A stretch of DNA of 64,000 nucleotides, taken from the NCBI RefSeq assembly GCF_902806685.2, contig NC_048545.1, positions 10,775,852 to 10,839,851 of the forward strand, read 5' to 3'. A program made the translations under genes and the position numbers. Of the stretch, positions 50,035 to 62,806 are shown piece by piece. How positions within the stretch are numbered: position 1 is the stretch's first letter; every line of letters begins with the position of its first letter. The stretch is from Maniola hyperantus (taxonomy: Eukaryota; Arthropoda; Insecta; Lepidoptera; Nymphalidae). The notes under the pieces were generated by a model. It was given only the letters and a program-made list of their open reading frames with translations. It was not told the origin of the DNA and did no database searches.

Positions 50035-51849
50035 ACAATATAAGTATGTAACGTAAAACAAATAATAAGAAAACAATATGCCAATCTTTAATTGCATATA
50101 TGTAGTATTATACTAAGCAATATCGGTAAGTATATGAATAATGATTGTAAAATAATTTTGCAGACCAGAAAGGCAGAGATGTCGGCACAGATATTATGTG
50201 ACCATATTTTGTACTCTACTTGAATAACAATAAAAGATAATTACCTATCAAATTGAGTTATTGAATATTGAACCTATGTCTACGAAGTCAAGATAAATAA
50301 TATGGTTAAATGTAGTTGTTATTATTAATAAGTACTAAGATCGAAACAAACCACAATGTATTCTAAGGAGACCCCAATAATCATATTATTCCAGAAATTT
50401 AAAGAAACATGAATCCACTAATTGATAATGATACACACAGTACAGATCACTATGAGATCTACAATGTGTAAAATGTAATCCTATATTTTCAAATAACTGA
50501 GACGACTGCCTCTGACTGTATCTCGATTGTAGCACAACAAATACTATTATTAATATAACAAAATAAGTCACAATGATGTTAGCCAAGGTATTATTGTATT
50601 ATTATAAACTCGTTACCTGTGATGCCCCATATCATCCTTGCACTAGGGGCAGATGCATGCATAACTGTGTCTACCATAAGCCCCGTAAGTGCGATAGAGA
50701 GCGCAACAGACGGCGTTTTGTTGCCCCATTTTATTGTCTCGCAAGCAACGAGTCCTTCATGGCACTATAGACTTAATTGATGTAACATACAATAAAATCT
50801 GATTTCTGGAAACTTCCATTCTTGTACATTCTTGAGCGCGTAAGGACGAACGATGCCAGAGACCCTCGTCCTCTTATGATAATATGGTTAACTTGAACAC
50901 GGTGATTGAGGACAAACAGCACCAAACGCTGCACCAACCCAGCGTCATGCTGAGCCGTGAATTGCCGCATCGGTCACCGTTGCTTGTCTCGTGTCAGTGT
51001 GTAACAAATGAATGACAAAGATGTAGGAAATTATTTCGTGATACATTGGTGTACTTATACGCTTTAATAACATATCAGCGATCCATACATTAATACCTAG
51101 CGAGTGAAGTAAGCAAGCCTTCGTGCGCGAACTGCTTATATAGTCTATTGGAATAGATGTTACTTGAAATAGTATTTAAGAATTTGCTCTTTACTGTGCT
51201 GTTTCCACCAAACATCAACGTAATACAATGAGTGACTGCGAAGATGTACATTAACATGAACCGATATTTAGCATTTACAATCAGCATGTCATTTTAGATC
51301 TACTTTAAAGGGTCTATACAACTTCTAGCTACTACGTACCGAATTCAGCAAGACATAATTAATATATCATTACGGAATACGTCAATTATAAGAACTTTAA
51401 TTTGAATTTAAGTAACCCTTGAACATTAGTGAGTATCTGCTAGAACAGGTAAAGTGATTTCCAACCATGATATCTACTTCTGTACCTCTATTCTGTAGAT
51501 AAATCTATTATTATTAATAAAAAGGATACACCCTTTCCACTTGCCGACCCCGAATTAGTCTGCTTGTTTTCCATCAAATTAACTAGACTCCCTCTTGTCA
51601 CCATCGCGACCCGATCAGTTGCTGAAGTTCATACTGAAGATCACCGTCCACTCGCATCGGGATTATCGAATCAGGTTTTACCAGACTATTATTGTTCGTC
51701 ATTTTTCAGACGCTTCGTCAGCCGTTTTCCAATTCGTTTGTTGGTTCTTACTAGGACCAGCTTTTGTCACCGGAATACGATCCATTGTTTACGTCAGTAT
51801 TGCCACCTTCCATTTGTCATTCTTGATTCCTTATTCTTAGGTCTATATT

Positions 51850-52010
51850 ATAGTCAATGCTGCCCTCCTTTGGCACGATTGCTACAAAATCAAAAATTTC
51901 CACTTGCTGTATGTCACAATTGGGACATGAATTAAATTTTCCAATAACAATATGTCTCATTTGGAACATATAAAATAGACAACCTTTGACACAATTGGGA
52001 CAAGTTATAT
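51850..52010 (-). other. Open stretch with two CPNC motifs
   Basis: Minus strand reads CPNCVKGC and, 31 residues after the first CPNC, SCPNCDIQQ, in one frame that stays open to a stop near 51835. It could be a relic of a zinc-knuckle protein of the LTR element, or chance. No family could be assigned. Confidence 0.2.
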
Positions 52011-52017
52011 TACATAA

Positions 52018-53015
52018 ACTATTCTCAGTAATTACCGCTTATCACACCAGGAATAAGTCCATACATAAGTCGGTATTCTTTTCTCCCATTTGCCACTTGG
52101 TTCATCATAAAATATTCTCAGGAATCACCGCTTATCACACGAGGAATAAGTCCATACATAAGTCGGTATTCGTTTCCCCTATTTGCTTGTTGGCTTATCA
52201 TAAACTATTCTCAAGAATCACCGCTTATCTCACCAGGAATAAGTCCATACATAAGTCGGTATTCTTTTCTCTCATTTGCCGGTTGGTTCATCATAAAATA
52301 TTCTCAGGAATCACCGCTTATCACACCAGGAATAAATCCATACATAAGTCGGTATTCTTTTCAACTATTCTCAGGAATCACCGCTTATCGCACCAGGAAT
52401 AAGTCCATACATAAGTCGGTATTCGTTTCCCTTATTTGCTTGTTAGGTTATCATAAAATACTCTCAAGAATCGCCGCTTATCACACCAGGAATAAGTCCA
52501 TACATAAGTCGGTATTCTTCTCTCTTATTTGCTCGTTAGGTTATCATAAAATACTCTCAAGAATCACCGCTTATCACACCAGGAATAAATCCATACATAA
52601 GTCGGTATTCTTTTCAACTATTCTCAGGAATCACCGCTTATCGCACCAGGAATAAGTCCATACATAAGTCGGTATTCGTTTCCCTTATTTGCTTGTTAGG
52701 TTATCATAAAATACTCTCAAGAATCACCGCTTATCACACCAGGAATAAGTCCATACATAAGTCGGTATTCTTCTCTCTTATTTGCTCGTTAGGTTATCAT
52801 AAAATACTCTCAAGAATCACCGCTTATCACACTAGGAATAAGTCCATACATAAGTCGGTATTCTTTTCAGATATTCTCAGGAATCACCGCTTATCGCACC
52901 AGGAGTAAGTCCATACATAAGTCGGTATTCGTTTCTAATATTCTCAGGGATCACCGCTTATCGCACCAGGACTAAGTCCATACATAAGTCGGTATCCTTT
53001 TCTCTTATTCACTGG
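52018..53015. repeat. 12-copy minisatellite with a 253-bp higher-order period
   Basis: Each unit has 'aatcaccgcttatc', 'accaggaataagtccatac' and 'ataagtcggtattc'. Units alternate in length (about 70-95 bp), and a block of three recurs every 253 bp (for example 52440 and 52693 onward). Open frames across it (KSIHKSVFFS repeats) merely follow the period. It lies inside the LTR element. Confidence 0.9.
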
Positions 53016-53389
53016 TTGTCAGTTCGTTTAGAGTCTAAAAATAATAATCACATTCATAACAATGACACGTTATATCATAACAATATTAAACACCATTTTT
53101 TTTATTAGCTTCCCCAAGACAGCCACCAGAAGCGATTATTTGTGTACAGTCAATAGAATGAATATTATAGTGTCAACGTTTATGGCAAACCCGCTAAGTG
53201 TTTGCTCCCTTAATATCTCATTTGATTAATCTTCTTCTTAATTTGCTTTATGGCTTTCAGTAATTTGATTAATGATTTGAAAGACTAGTTATCGAGACTA
53301 TTGATTTCAACACTCAAATCGATATTCTCAACTATTTGTGGAGTATCTACAGTAGTAAACATCTTTAGTTCACCGTGGGCTCTACCGCG

Positions 53390-53545
53390 GTTGTTTGACA
53401 GCTACAATGTCACGATCGCAATCATCTCTGATTGGTTAATGCTCGCTCACTATTGGCCACAATGCATTGTTGCAACAAGAATCGCACAAATTCAGCCAAT
53501 CAGAACAATAATGATTGATGCAGGTTTTAGACAATCGCCCTACGT
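53390..53545 (+). repeat. MITE with 'tgacagctacaatgtcacg' core (copy 3)
   Basis: Same family as 10440-10625 and 17120-17300, nested in the LTR element. Confidence 0.65.
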
Positions 53546-56500
53546 GTAATGTCTGCAGGTGATAATAATTGTGCAACTCGTTTGAAATTTTAATATAATT
53601 TAAGGGCACACACACAAGAGACAAATCCGTCTTTTGTTTATAATAATTATATTAATAATTTATTTATTTAGTAAAAATATGCATCTCATAAGCTCCTTTT
53701 TCCAAAGTCAAATAGCTAGTCAAAATTTGGGCAGTAAAGGTAGGGAATCCGTTTCTCCACTATTTATCCGATGGGGCTTGCAAGGTTAAGATTTACACTT
53801 CTCTGTATACTGACAATTTCATTTCTTATTTCAGATCTAAACCTAAGTCAGAGATCGAATTATTCGTGCATTATTTATACCCGAGAAACAACGATATGAT
53901 AAAATTATGTGTTAGTAGGCTATATAAAGAAATACAACAATCCAGACCCTGTTATACATAACATTGCCACAGTCATTGCCGCTTCATTTAATAACACCTT
54001 CGTAACTCTCTTTTGTTATTAGAGACACATGTTTTAAAGTTTCCTTTACTCGTACATAAAAATTGAACTTCGTAACTTAGTATTTCTTTCTAATTTCTAT
54101 TATTACAGCAGATAGTATCATCTATTAAGTTGGTAAGCCAATCCAATAATAACAACAGTAAATATGATGTACTTGGTAGTTAACCTGTTGTTCAGTGTGT
54201 GTTTTTCCGAGGTAGTAAGTACCTAAAGGCTTTGATTTATGAAAGCAGATTGTACAACAAGGGCACCAAACAAGCCACTTGAGCCGAGTTATAAACACTG
54301 ATTTTCACTTCGATTGCGAGGAAATGTAACAATATAATATTACTATAAGTACATATCTATAGATTGACCGAAAAGAGTAGGGATTAAATGAGGGTGCTGT
54401 AATGAGTTTGTAGGTAGGTATAGGTCGCAACCTCAATACAAGTGCAAAAGTTCACTGGCACCATAGAAATTACATAAATTCTTTCTCATCCATATGTCAT
54501 TCAGAGAGACTGTTGTTTACCTCTAAATACCTTGTGTATAACAGCATGAAACGCACTTTAGTCCTCTTATAGCCTGCGTAAAATAGAACCTTACGAGCAT
54601 GAGAAGTGGAAACGTGTTTTTATTTTATTATTATTTTTATTTTCCAAATTCTAAAAATCACGAATGCATGTCATCTATTAGTATAAGAGGATGTCAGCTA
54701 CTAGTGACTTTATATGAATGTGATAGCTCACATAATTTTACCTTTTTTAATTATAAAACTCTAAGAACATTTGAAAGAACCACTGTTATGCTGATAAATA
54801 AATATTTTAATTCAAGTCCATTTATTTATTTTCATCTGATCTGATCAGTTAAATTCACTTTAGGTTAATATAATAATGATTCAATTCATTTTCCTTTCAT
54901 AACCTCACCTCTCCTTAAATGGTGGTTGCAGCAAATGTAATTTATAATTTCCACAAGGGTGAGCAAACGGAACAAAAGTACATACTAGCACTTAATATAA
55001 ATTTTATTGGTATAAGAATCAAATAAAATTCCAACATCCACATGGCTACTTTCGTGAGCATGAGTGTTGTATGTCTTTCTGTTTCTGGTATGTACATAGT
55101 TAGATTAATTCAAACCTGATATTTCATACCCTATACTTACTAGGTATTCAAAGTAATCTAATAACTCTAATTTGGTCGAATAAGTAAACCTACAGATTCA
55201 AAATAGGTTCAATGTTACCTACTTTATCTAGTGGACCAATTAATTATTTATTAGCTGATCCACCCCAGGTCTAATTTTCCAAAATCTTTTCTTTATGTCC
55301 AGTAGTAGCTTAGTAGAGAACTCAAATCATATTTGATTATGCAGGGCCTGCGGGTTGATCTATGTCTGTCAGTACATAATACAGACTATTCAGTCGGTAG
55401 ATAGGTATTCAATGGGTGCATCTGGCAATCGACTCTATTAGTCTCCCTATCACTGTCTATCATTCTCACAACCATACCATGCCTACCATAGACCCAAATC
55501 CAAAAATCTTACATTAAATGGTAGGTAATGAAAACACATGCACCTGACACATATTTCAGGCATTCTATCCTTAAATTGTACTAAAATATTACTATGTGTA
55601 TAGTTAAGTATGTAATTATTTAATTAAAGAAGAATAACTACTCATATTGAGACTATTCAATTCAAAGTTTTAAGACTTTATTTTAGTTACTAGGTAAACT
55701 AGATTTGCCTCAATTAACCATAGTAGTATTCAGATGTTTCTTACCTTCTTATTACTGTATTACATAACAATACCTTGAGGTTACAGCCTCCATCATAATG
55801 AGGCAGGCCGGGATGGCTTTTTTTTCTTTTGTATCATTACAACAGGCCTCACACCAAGAGTTACTGTGTTCTTATCCGATCCATGCAGGTACATGACTGC
55901 TTCCAATCACAACTTGAAGGTTATGTGCACTTCTCCACCACAGATGCAGGCCAAAACCACTTGTTCATCTCACATTCGTCGACCTCATCGTCAAGTCGGG
56001 GTCACAGGGTCGTGGACATCATCAGAAAAGTTGTCAAAACATGAAAAAAATGGTAACAGTTGAATAATCTCGGAAATATTTCATTTAAGTGACACCAGTA
56101 TCAAGTACATACCTACTTGATTATATCAGACCCCTGTATATAACCCAAATTTTGCACTAAAACCATTGATTGACCCATTGATGTAGATATGACCGTTGTT
56201 ATTGTAAGATTATTATTTCTATTTTTAACTAAAGCACATGTACATATTTCTTTTTTTAAAATGATTGTTGAATGATTTAAATTAAGACTTGAATAAAATT
56301 ATATTGTTAACATTACTTCCTAGATAGATAAAGTTAAGTAGATATTCATTCTAAATTTTCACATTTTATTATGCTATGATAATGTACTATAGGTAATAAT
56401 TTGCACACTCAGTTATTGGTTGAATGTGTTAGATCAAAACAGATTTAAGACCAAATTGTACCACATTCTAGCAAATAAACTCTATTTTTTATATTTCTAC

Positions 56501-57340
56501 ACTAGCTCATGTATCAAGTACTTACCTACATAATAATCTAATTGTTTTCTTGATTCTACTTTAATATAGGTAGGTGCCTATTTGGTTTAAAGTATTTCAT
56601 ATCACTTATTACCTTATTTCGATTTTAAAATACAAGGTGTTAGTACTACGGTGCGTTGCATCCAGTCTTGAAATTAATACTAATACTACTTATAACTTCA
56701 TAGATCAAATCTTGGGCTAGGTATGTCCCTACATAATAATCCATTAAAGCGGTCAGAACAAAACTATAATCCCTTACTTTGAACTCTCAAATAAGTCATA
56801 ATGCTGATATCTACTTACTATTAATAATTATAGCCTTCACTTACTCTGTTCTAAAAGTATCAATTGGTAATATTGTAACTTATCAAATACCTACTTAGGT
56901 ATTTTGATGCAGTAATCTAACATTAGGCACTCTTAATATTCACCCATGCTTTAATGAACATCCACTGTAAGAAGGTAAGTACACAGATTCACCGCTTTCA
57001 ATACAACCAATGGATGCATTGGACCCATCGACCTACGTACTTCTGCTTGTTCCAGACAGTGCAAGGTGCTTTCCTCAAACCAATCTCTTGAGTAGTTGCG
57101 TTGGAGACAAGTCCTCCAACTCGACACAGGTCTACTCAAGTACTCCCAAAGTAATAGTGTAGCACCATTGCAGTTTGTATATATTTCATATTCACTTTGT
57201 TATTCGTTCAGGTAGGTTTCTTCATATAATTTCCGATATAAGTACCTAATAAATATGTTGCTATGCGTCTTGTACAGGCACTTTTAACATCTTCCAGGAT
57301 AGACCCGCATTTTTGGGCATGAATCACATCCCACTTCTGA
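53546..57340. other. Interior of the LTR element, no gene recognised
   Basis: AT-rich. All open frames are below 85 codons and none shows retroelement or cellular domain motifs. Confidence 0.5.
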
Positions 57341-57614
57341 TATAAACAACTTAACCTCCAATCCGGGTTTATTAGTCTTGGGATGACCCTAATATGAATC
57401 AAACGCAGTTCCGATGTCCACAGTCTTATATTCAGGTACACTTGTAACATCCACTTAGTTTATATCTAGCTTAATTAATCACCTAGTACTTATATCTCGC
57501 TTAATTACTTTTATCTCGTCCATCTTTTTCTCTCGCTGCGTCCGTCCGACGCCGCTACCACTGTCACACCTCCACTCACGGGTGACAGATGGCAGGTTTT
57601 CTGTGTTGCCTACA
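57341..57614 (-). repeat. LTR, copy 2 (5' LTR in element orientation)
   Basis: Identical by eye to 48548-48821. Followed on the plus strand by ATACTGTGG, which supplies the right-hand target duplication. Confidence 0.8.
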
Positions 57615-58380
57615 ATACTGTGGCCACAGTTCACTCTGCTGTGGCCCTAGCTTTTAAAAAGGATCGGTAGTAGGTATTGAACATTGATCAAAACTGATGG
57701 AAACCATGAACGTTTTCAAGATGTGTCTTTTCGTTGTAAGAGCGGCTGTTATCAATGAAAATAACACTAACGGAGATTTCAATAGATATTCTATTTCACA
57801 AAGATTTATTCTGTTTCATACTAAGTATAGTCAGCGAAATATCAATCATTCATTATCAAGCCAGGCTTTACGGATACTCCGATTGTAGTTGTCAAAACTT
57901 GTATGATAGATCCTTTCGCGATTATAACCAGCGTATGGAAAAATTTACAATTGCAAAGTGTATTGTAGAGTTAACATCTCCTAAGGAAACTCCTGGGTTA
58001 GAGTGAATTAATATGCGTTGAGTGCGTTTAACGAAGATTTGTGTAGTTTTGTGTGGTAGTGGTGTGTATTACTTGCTCGGTAGCTTGCTTTTCCTGCATG
58101 TTTAGTAGTGGATGGGTGGCTAGTGCATGTCGGATGTTCACATTTGACTACTTTGGCAGAAAGCGAATTAGGCTGTTTTTCCTTGTAATATAACGGAAGG
58201 ACATACAGATGTAAACGAAACGAGATTGTAAAAGTTTATACGAATAAAAACGTGACGAATCTAAAAGAAACTCAAAAATTATTGTCAAAAAGAAAAAGTT
58301 GTTCCATAAATCACAATATGTTAAGTTGGTTATCCCGACGCGCCTCCACCATTTTAGCATTAAAGCCAAAAGCTTATTTT
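57615..58380. other. No gene recognised
   Basis: Open frames of 60-83 codons (for example 57755-58006) lack domains, signal peptides or splice context. Confidence 0.45.
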
Positions 58381-58386
58381 TTTTAA

Positions 58387-58463
58387 TGTGAAAATATTAC
58401 AATAAAACTTAAAGCTATCCTTATCTAATTACTATACAAATCATGCCCGCGTGGAATGGTGCC
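58387..58463 (+). repeat. Segment shared with 17783-17872
   Basis: 'attacaataaaacttaaag' and 'cccgcgtggaatggtgcc'; see the copy downstream of gene A. Confidence 0.55.
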
Positions 58464-58499
58464 AAAGCTTAAATTGGAAAAGATTTTTTTTTAATATTT

Positions 58500-59130
58500 G
58501 CGCCCTTGTTCTCTACATATTTTTTCTTAACCTCATCATCAACTAGTTTAAAGGACCGAGGGATATTGTTTACAATAAGGAAAAAAATAAACGGATCCGT
58601 TCAAGAGCTGTTAAAGAAAATGAAAAAAATACAAACAAAATCCGAACAACGCTGCTGGGCTCAAACTACCATACAGACAAGAAAATAGGATAAGAGGCTT
58701 TCAAGGAAAATCCGGTGGAGGTTGAAAGTATACTGAGACAAACTAAAAGAAAATTGAAGGAAATCTGTGCCGGTCTAAGACACTTTACCGTCCCAACTTC
58801 CAGGGATTTATTTTCGACTTTTAAAAGAAAAATCTGCACAAACATATTTATTTTAAAGCGAACTTATTGCTTGCTACCATCTGATGCTCGGATTTTAGGG
58901 TTCAATTGAAATAGGTTTGGAAGAATTTCTTTGACAGAGAGATTTCTTTAAGTATTCTTTAAGATTTCTCTACACAATATGGGAGTTCATCGTTCAATCC
59001 GCCTGAGGGTATCATCACTAGACGAATGAATGCACGAATAAAATTTCTGCCAAATTTTGAGATCCCTCGTCAGCCCTATTATTATGCATACCGGATATAT
59101 TCCATACTAATCCATATCCATACAATCCAT
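58500..59130. other. No gene recognised
   Basis: Lysine-rich open frames at 58506-58688 and 58715-58909 have no recognisable domain; possibly repeat-derived. Confidence 0.4.
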
Positions 59131-59134
59131 ACTA

Positions 59135-59456
59135 TTATTATAAATGCGAAGGTGTGTCTGTCTATCTGTCTGTCTGTCTGCTGAATTTTCACGGCCCAGC
59201 AGTTTAACCGATTTTGATGAAATTTGGTACAGAATTAGCTTACGTCCCGGGGAAGGACATAGGCTACTTTTTATGCCCGAAAATCAGAGTTCCCTCGGGA
59301 TTCTTAAAGGTTAATCGATTCATGAGATTTGGTACAAAAGTAGCTTGCATCCCGGAAATTGACATAGGCAACATTTTCACCGGAAAATTTAAAAGTTCCC
59401 ACGGGATTTTTTAAACCCTAAATCCACGCGGACGAAGTCGCGGGCTTCATCTAGTA
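59135..59456 (+). repeat. 'gaagtcgcgggcttcatctagt' interspersed repeat
   Basis: 'attataaatgcgaaggtgtg' with a short (TGTC)n, 'attttcacggcccagcagtt' and end 'cacgcggacgaagtcgcggg'. It contains an internal duplication ('gagatttggtacaaaagtagctt'). Confidence 0.65.
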
Positions 59457-59659
59457 CCTACTACTATAATAATAATACTTTATTATGACGCAATATATAG
59501 TAGTAAAAGTATAATACACCAAGTTAAACATTTCAATCATGTAGGTACCTACATCAAAGTTATTTCTCGTCAGTCACCAGATTGAAAAGAATTTACAGCA
59601 CAATTGTACAAGGTGCGATGATAGTCTTCGGGTAAGACTTCGACCTTCATGCAACTCTA

Positions 59660-60065
59660 AATTTTCGAACCTATGTGCGTCATAAGCAATTAAATATCAT
59701 TTGCTTTAACGGTGAAGGAAAACATAATAAGGAAATCATGCCTTAGTTCTCCATAATATTCTTAGAAATAGAAATAGAAATAGAAATAGTTTTTATTTGC
59801 CAGAATGTGGTACAATTTGGTCTTAAATCTATTTTGAGCCCTTGACATTCAACCAATAACTTGGTGTGCAACTTATTATAGTAACTAATAGTAGAAATGT
59901 TTGAAATGATTTTTACAACTTTATTACCTGTTATCTCCCAAAGCCACCATGCTCTAAACAAACGTTTCTCCCAGTGTTGGAGACAATACGCAGAGCTTCA
60001 GCTTTCAGCTTTTATAGAATAACGAAGGTCTGGCACGCACTGGCTCTTAGTCCATTTGAGTTTTA
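59660..60065. repeat. SINE body fragment and inverted copy of the 21340 repeat
   Basis: 59660-59762: 'ttgctttaacggtgaaggaaaac' SINE body. An (AGAAAT)n tract follows at about 59765-59790. 59930-60065 is the reverse complement of 21340-21495. Confidence 0.55.
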
Positions 60066-61439
60066 AAACTTCAATCATTGAGATCTAGCGATCATTATAT
60101 TGCTTTGGATCGGTATAAGTGGAAGCGCGAGGCAAAGCACGCACTCGCCTCAATCGTGCCTGAGGCATTTTTCTACCAACGTTTGTCGTTAAATGTGTCA
60201 ATCAGTGATCAGCGATGCTTGATTTGTTTGATATTGCAGTGAACCAAGTCAAATATTGATATGTTGGCTCAACGTATTGTATCAATAGTGTAGCGTAGGT
60301 AAACTAGCTTATTGTTTGTAGTGTTCAAATATACACCAATGTTAGTTTTAACGCTTGATTTACTCGTTTCCTTTAGTAGTTTTATAACAGAGGTGTACGA
60401 GTATCTAACTTGACAACATACAATAATTTTCTAAATTTTATTTTAATTAAAAAAAACAATGAGCTTTTTCACACGGCCTTAATCGCGATGATTTAAGCTA
60501 TTTGAGAAATCTTTTCGTGTTCTCGCGTAGTTTGCTTGTCACTGTGTTCATTTTACTTTTAATTTTGTATCTAACTGTGAAAACCTATTATTAGCTCGTA
60601 GCTACTTAATTTTAAGATTATAAGAGAATAACTTAAGCTGTTGGTTTCGTAATAAAATAAAAAGAAAAGAAAATATTAATATGTCAGAAAGTCTGTTTCT
60701 TCTTTCTATACAAAAGGTCTTATAGTCTAGCTGTCTCAATCAGGCTCTGCACCTATTCTATAGACTAAAACTTGAATGTGCCAAGCCTAAAACCTAAACC
60801 ACGCAGACAGAATATCGGACAGAAACAAGTTACTCGGAGTTTAACAAATAAACGATCCAAATACTGACCACAATACAAAGTTTGTACAAGAGTAGATACC
60901 AAAATCCCAGCTATTAAGGAACATGAACAAACTATTTGCGAAGAAAACCAAATACTCATATCCGTAAGCACTCGCCAACGGCCTAATTTAAAGGCCTGGA
61001 TAAATAACGCGTGACGGCAGCGACATAATATTGTGCTCTGCTCATATAGAACTTGTGATACAAGGAACTGTATGAATATCACACAGTGAAGCGATACATA
61101 TAACCCGAGTACAATCAGAGTGACATCGATCTTTTGCAGCTTTTTTATCGACTAAAAAGTTTATTTATCAACCTATTTTTACGGCTTTTAAGAACCGCAA
61201 GAAGGATGTATCGTATTGATTGTGCTCAATTTATATAGGCAATGTTTTGCGACCGTCACACACCGTCGTCACGTTCGCAATTTGTTGTTAGACATGATTA
61301 ATATTAGGTACATTTCTTTGTACTTACTTATTGAAAATCATACGTGTGATTTTTAGTCTTCTGTGGTCGCGGTAAAAGCAATTAAAGCGCAAGATGGATG
61401 TGCCGCTACAGATACAACAAAATGTATGGCGATAACAAC
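60066..61439. other. No gene recognised
   Basis: No domain-bearing frame. A TATATAG at about 61230 lies roughly 200 bp before the small ORF at 61440. Confidence 0.4.
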
Positions 61440-61559
61440 ATGTATCTGATGCAAGGAGCTCGGAAGCGTTGCTATAAGTACATTTTCATAGTGCTAGCGT
61501 TCGTAGTGCACGCCAATCAGTTTGTTTGCGACCCACGGAAGCCTAGTGAGCTATCTTAG
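61440..61559 (+). CDS. Short signal-peptide-like ORF, possible first exon
   Basis: 39-codon frame starting MYLMQGARKRCYKY, then IFIVLAFVVHANQFVC: a basic N-terminus and a hydrophobic core with an Ala/Asn cleavage-like site, then DPRKPSELS and stop. A possible donor CCTA|GTGAGC at 61546 would end it in phase 1, the same phase as the TIL leader exons. No downstream exon was recognised. It may be a real secreted-protein leader, a relic, or chance. Confidence 0.25.
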   Translation: MYLMQGARKRCYKYIFIVLAFVVHANQFVCDPRKPSELS

Positions 61560-62560
61560 AAAGTGTGTCGTTCCGCTTTCACGGTGCAGCTGTTGCCACG
61601 CGATGTGTTTACCCAAGCCCTTATTCAACAAGGAGGCAGTCAACAACTTTCGAGTAACTAAACAAAGGAAGGTCAAACAGGGGGGATACTTGGGAACTAA
61701 TGAATAAAAGACAAAGAGGAGTCCAGTGAAAAACGGAAACGCACTTGTAATACATATCGAAACGCATTTTTCAATACCTACTGATAATTATTATTAACGT
61801 CAAGAGTATCGGACGCGGCGTAAAAAGGTATGAGTAGAGGTCATACTCTATGGGTCATATTGTAAGCACTGTACGCTTAGTACAAGATTTTATATCTCAT
61901 AAACGTTGATAGTATTCGAGTGTCGAAACACTTCCGCATTATAGTAAACTGGATCTTAACTGCCTTATTCTAAAGCTCAAGTTTGTCTACACATCTACAG
62001 CCAGCGCTCCAAGCGATAAAAATCAATGGCATGGAATTTTCGACTTCAGTTCAAGGCTCATTAGGTACATTTTACTTTGACGGTATTGTGTTTCGACTCT
62101 CGAATTCTAGCAACGTTTGGTGAGACGTAAAATCTTATACCACTTAATAACTAAGCGTACTGATCTCTACTGACGTCATCAGTATGCCTTCGATGCGTCC
62201 AATCTTTCTTACTCCTTTTCATATTTAGGCTGCCTGTCCACGGGTGCGGAGCGGAGCGGAGATGTGTTGAGCAGACCAATCAGATTGTCGGTAAATAATC
62301 GGTCGCGTTTTGAAAGTACGATTCCACCTCAAAGCCAAAAAGAGCTTGGGATGGAGTAGCCGAATCAATTACAATAAGAATTAAGTTCTCCGGACTATTA
62401 TTTGGTTTTCAGACTGTTTACGGATCGCGAATTATTAATAGAGTCTGAAACTTTGGGAAAACTAATTGCATAACTATTTCATTGAGTGGGCTTAGCATAT
62501 TAAATGCCTTTGTATGATTTTTTTAGAGTTTCTTAACGTCAGAAAAAAAAGAACACTTAG
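61560..62560. other. No gene recognised
   Basis: Only short frames without domain signals. Confidence 0.4.
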
Positions 62561-62564
62561 AGCT

Positions 62565-62806
62565 AGCGCGCACCACGGTAAATTTCTGTACGTTTTTTTT
62601 TTCGCAAAATCTGTGAACTATAATGTAAAACTTCATAGAAGTGCGCGCATTGCGCGGATTTTGATAGATTTAAATTCAAAATGGATTTTAAAATGCACCG
62701 CAACTCGCCGCACCGAGGTGCGTGCTTGCTAGACAGACAGACAGATAACAAGGTGATCCTATAAAGGTTTCTTTTTCTTTTTGAGGTACGGAACCCTAAA
62801 AAAGAA
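62565..62806 (-). repeat. 'gtacggaaccct' element (reverse, degraded)
   Basis: Ends 'cagacagacagataacaagg', 'gatcctataaaggtttc' and 'gaggtacggaaccctaaaaa': reverse of the 266-727 family start. A short relative lies at 63068-63112 ('aaaaatcggccaagtgcgag'). Confidence 0.65.

Larger units (their letters stand above)
48548..57614 (-). mobile_element. Large non-coding LTR element (LARD-like), 9.07 kb
   Basis: 274-bp terminal direct repeats at 48548-48821 and 57341-57614, read as identical, flanked by a 4-bp direct repeat: ATAC before the left copy and ATAC after the right one. On the minus strand each LTR starts TGTAGGCAAC and ends GTTGTTTATA (imperfect inverted ends) and holds an AATAAA near its 3' side. 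Next to the right LTR lies TCAGAAGTGGGAT (minus strand, 57340-57328), which fits the 3' acceptor/T-arm sequence of insect tRNA-Leu as a primer site. No gag, protease, reverse transcriptase or integrase was recognised in the 8.5-kb interior. Identical LTRs imply a young insertion, so mobilisation in trans is likely. Confidence 0.7.

Noticed and set aside
50573..50770. Cysteine-containing frame (CDAPYHPC, RCMHNC) as another TIL exon
   Set aside because: Spacing does not fit either TIL form, there is no phase-1 acceptor or donor, and it lies inside the LTR element.
51986..52908. Plus-strand frames repeating KSIHKSVFFS
   Set aside because: They follow the minisatellite period; there is no start context, domain or codon bias.
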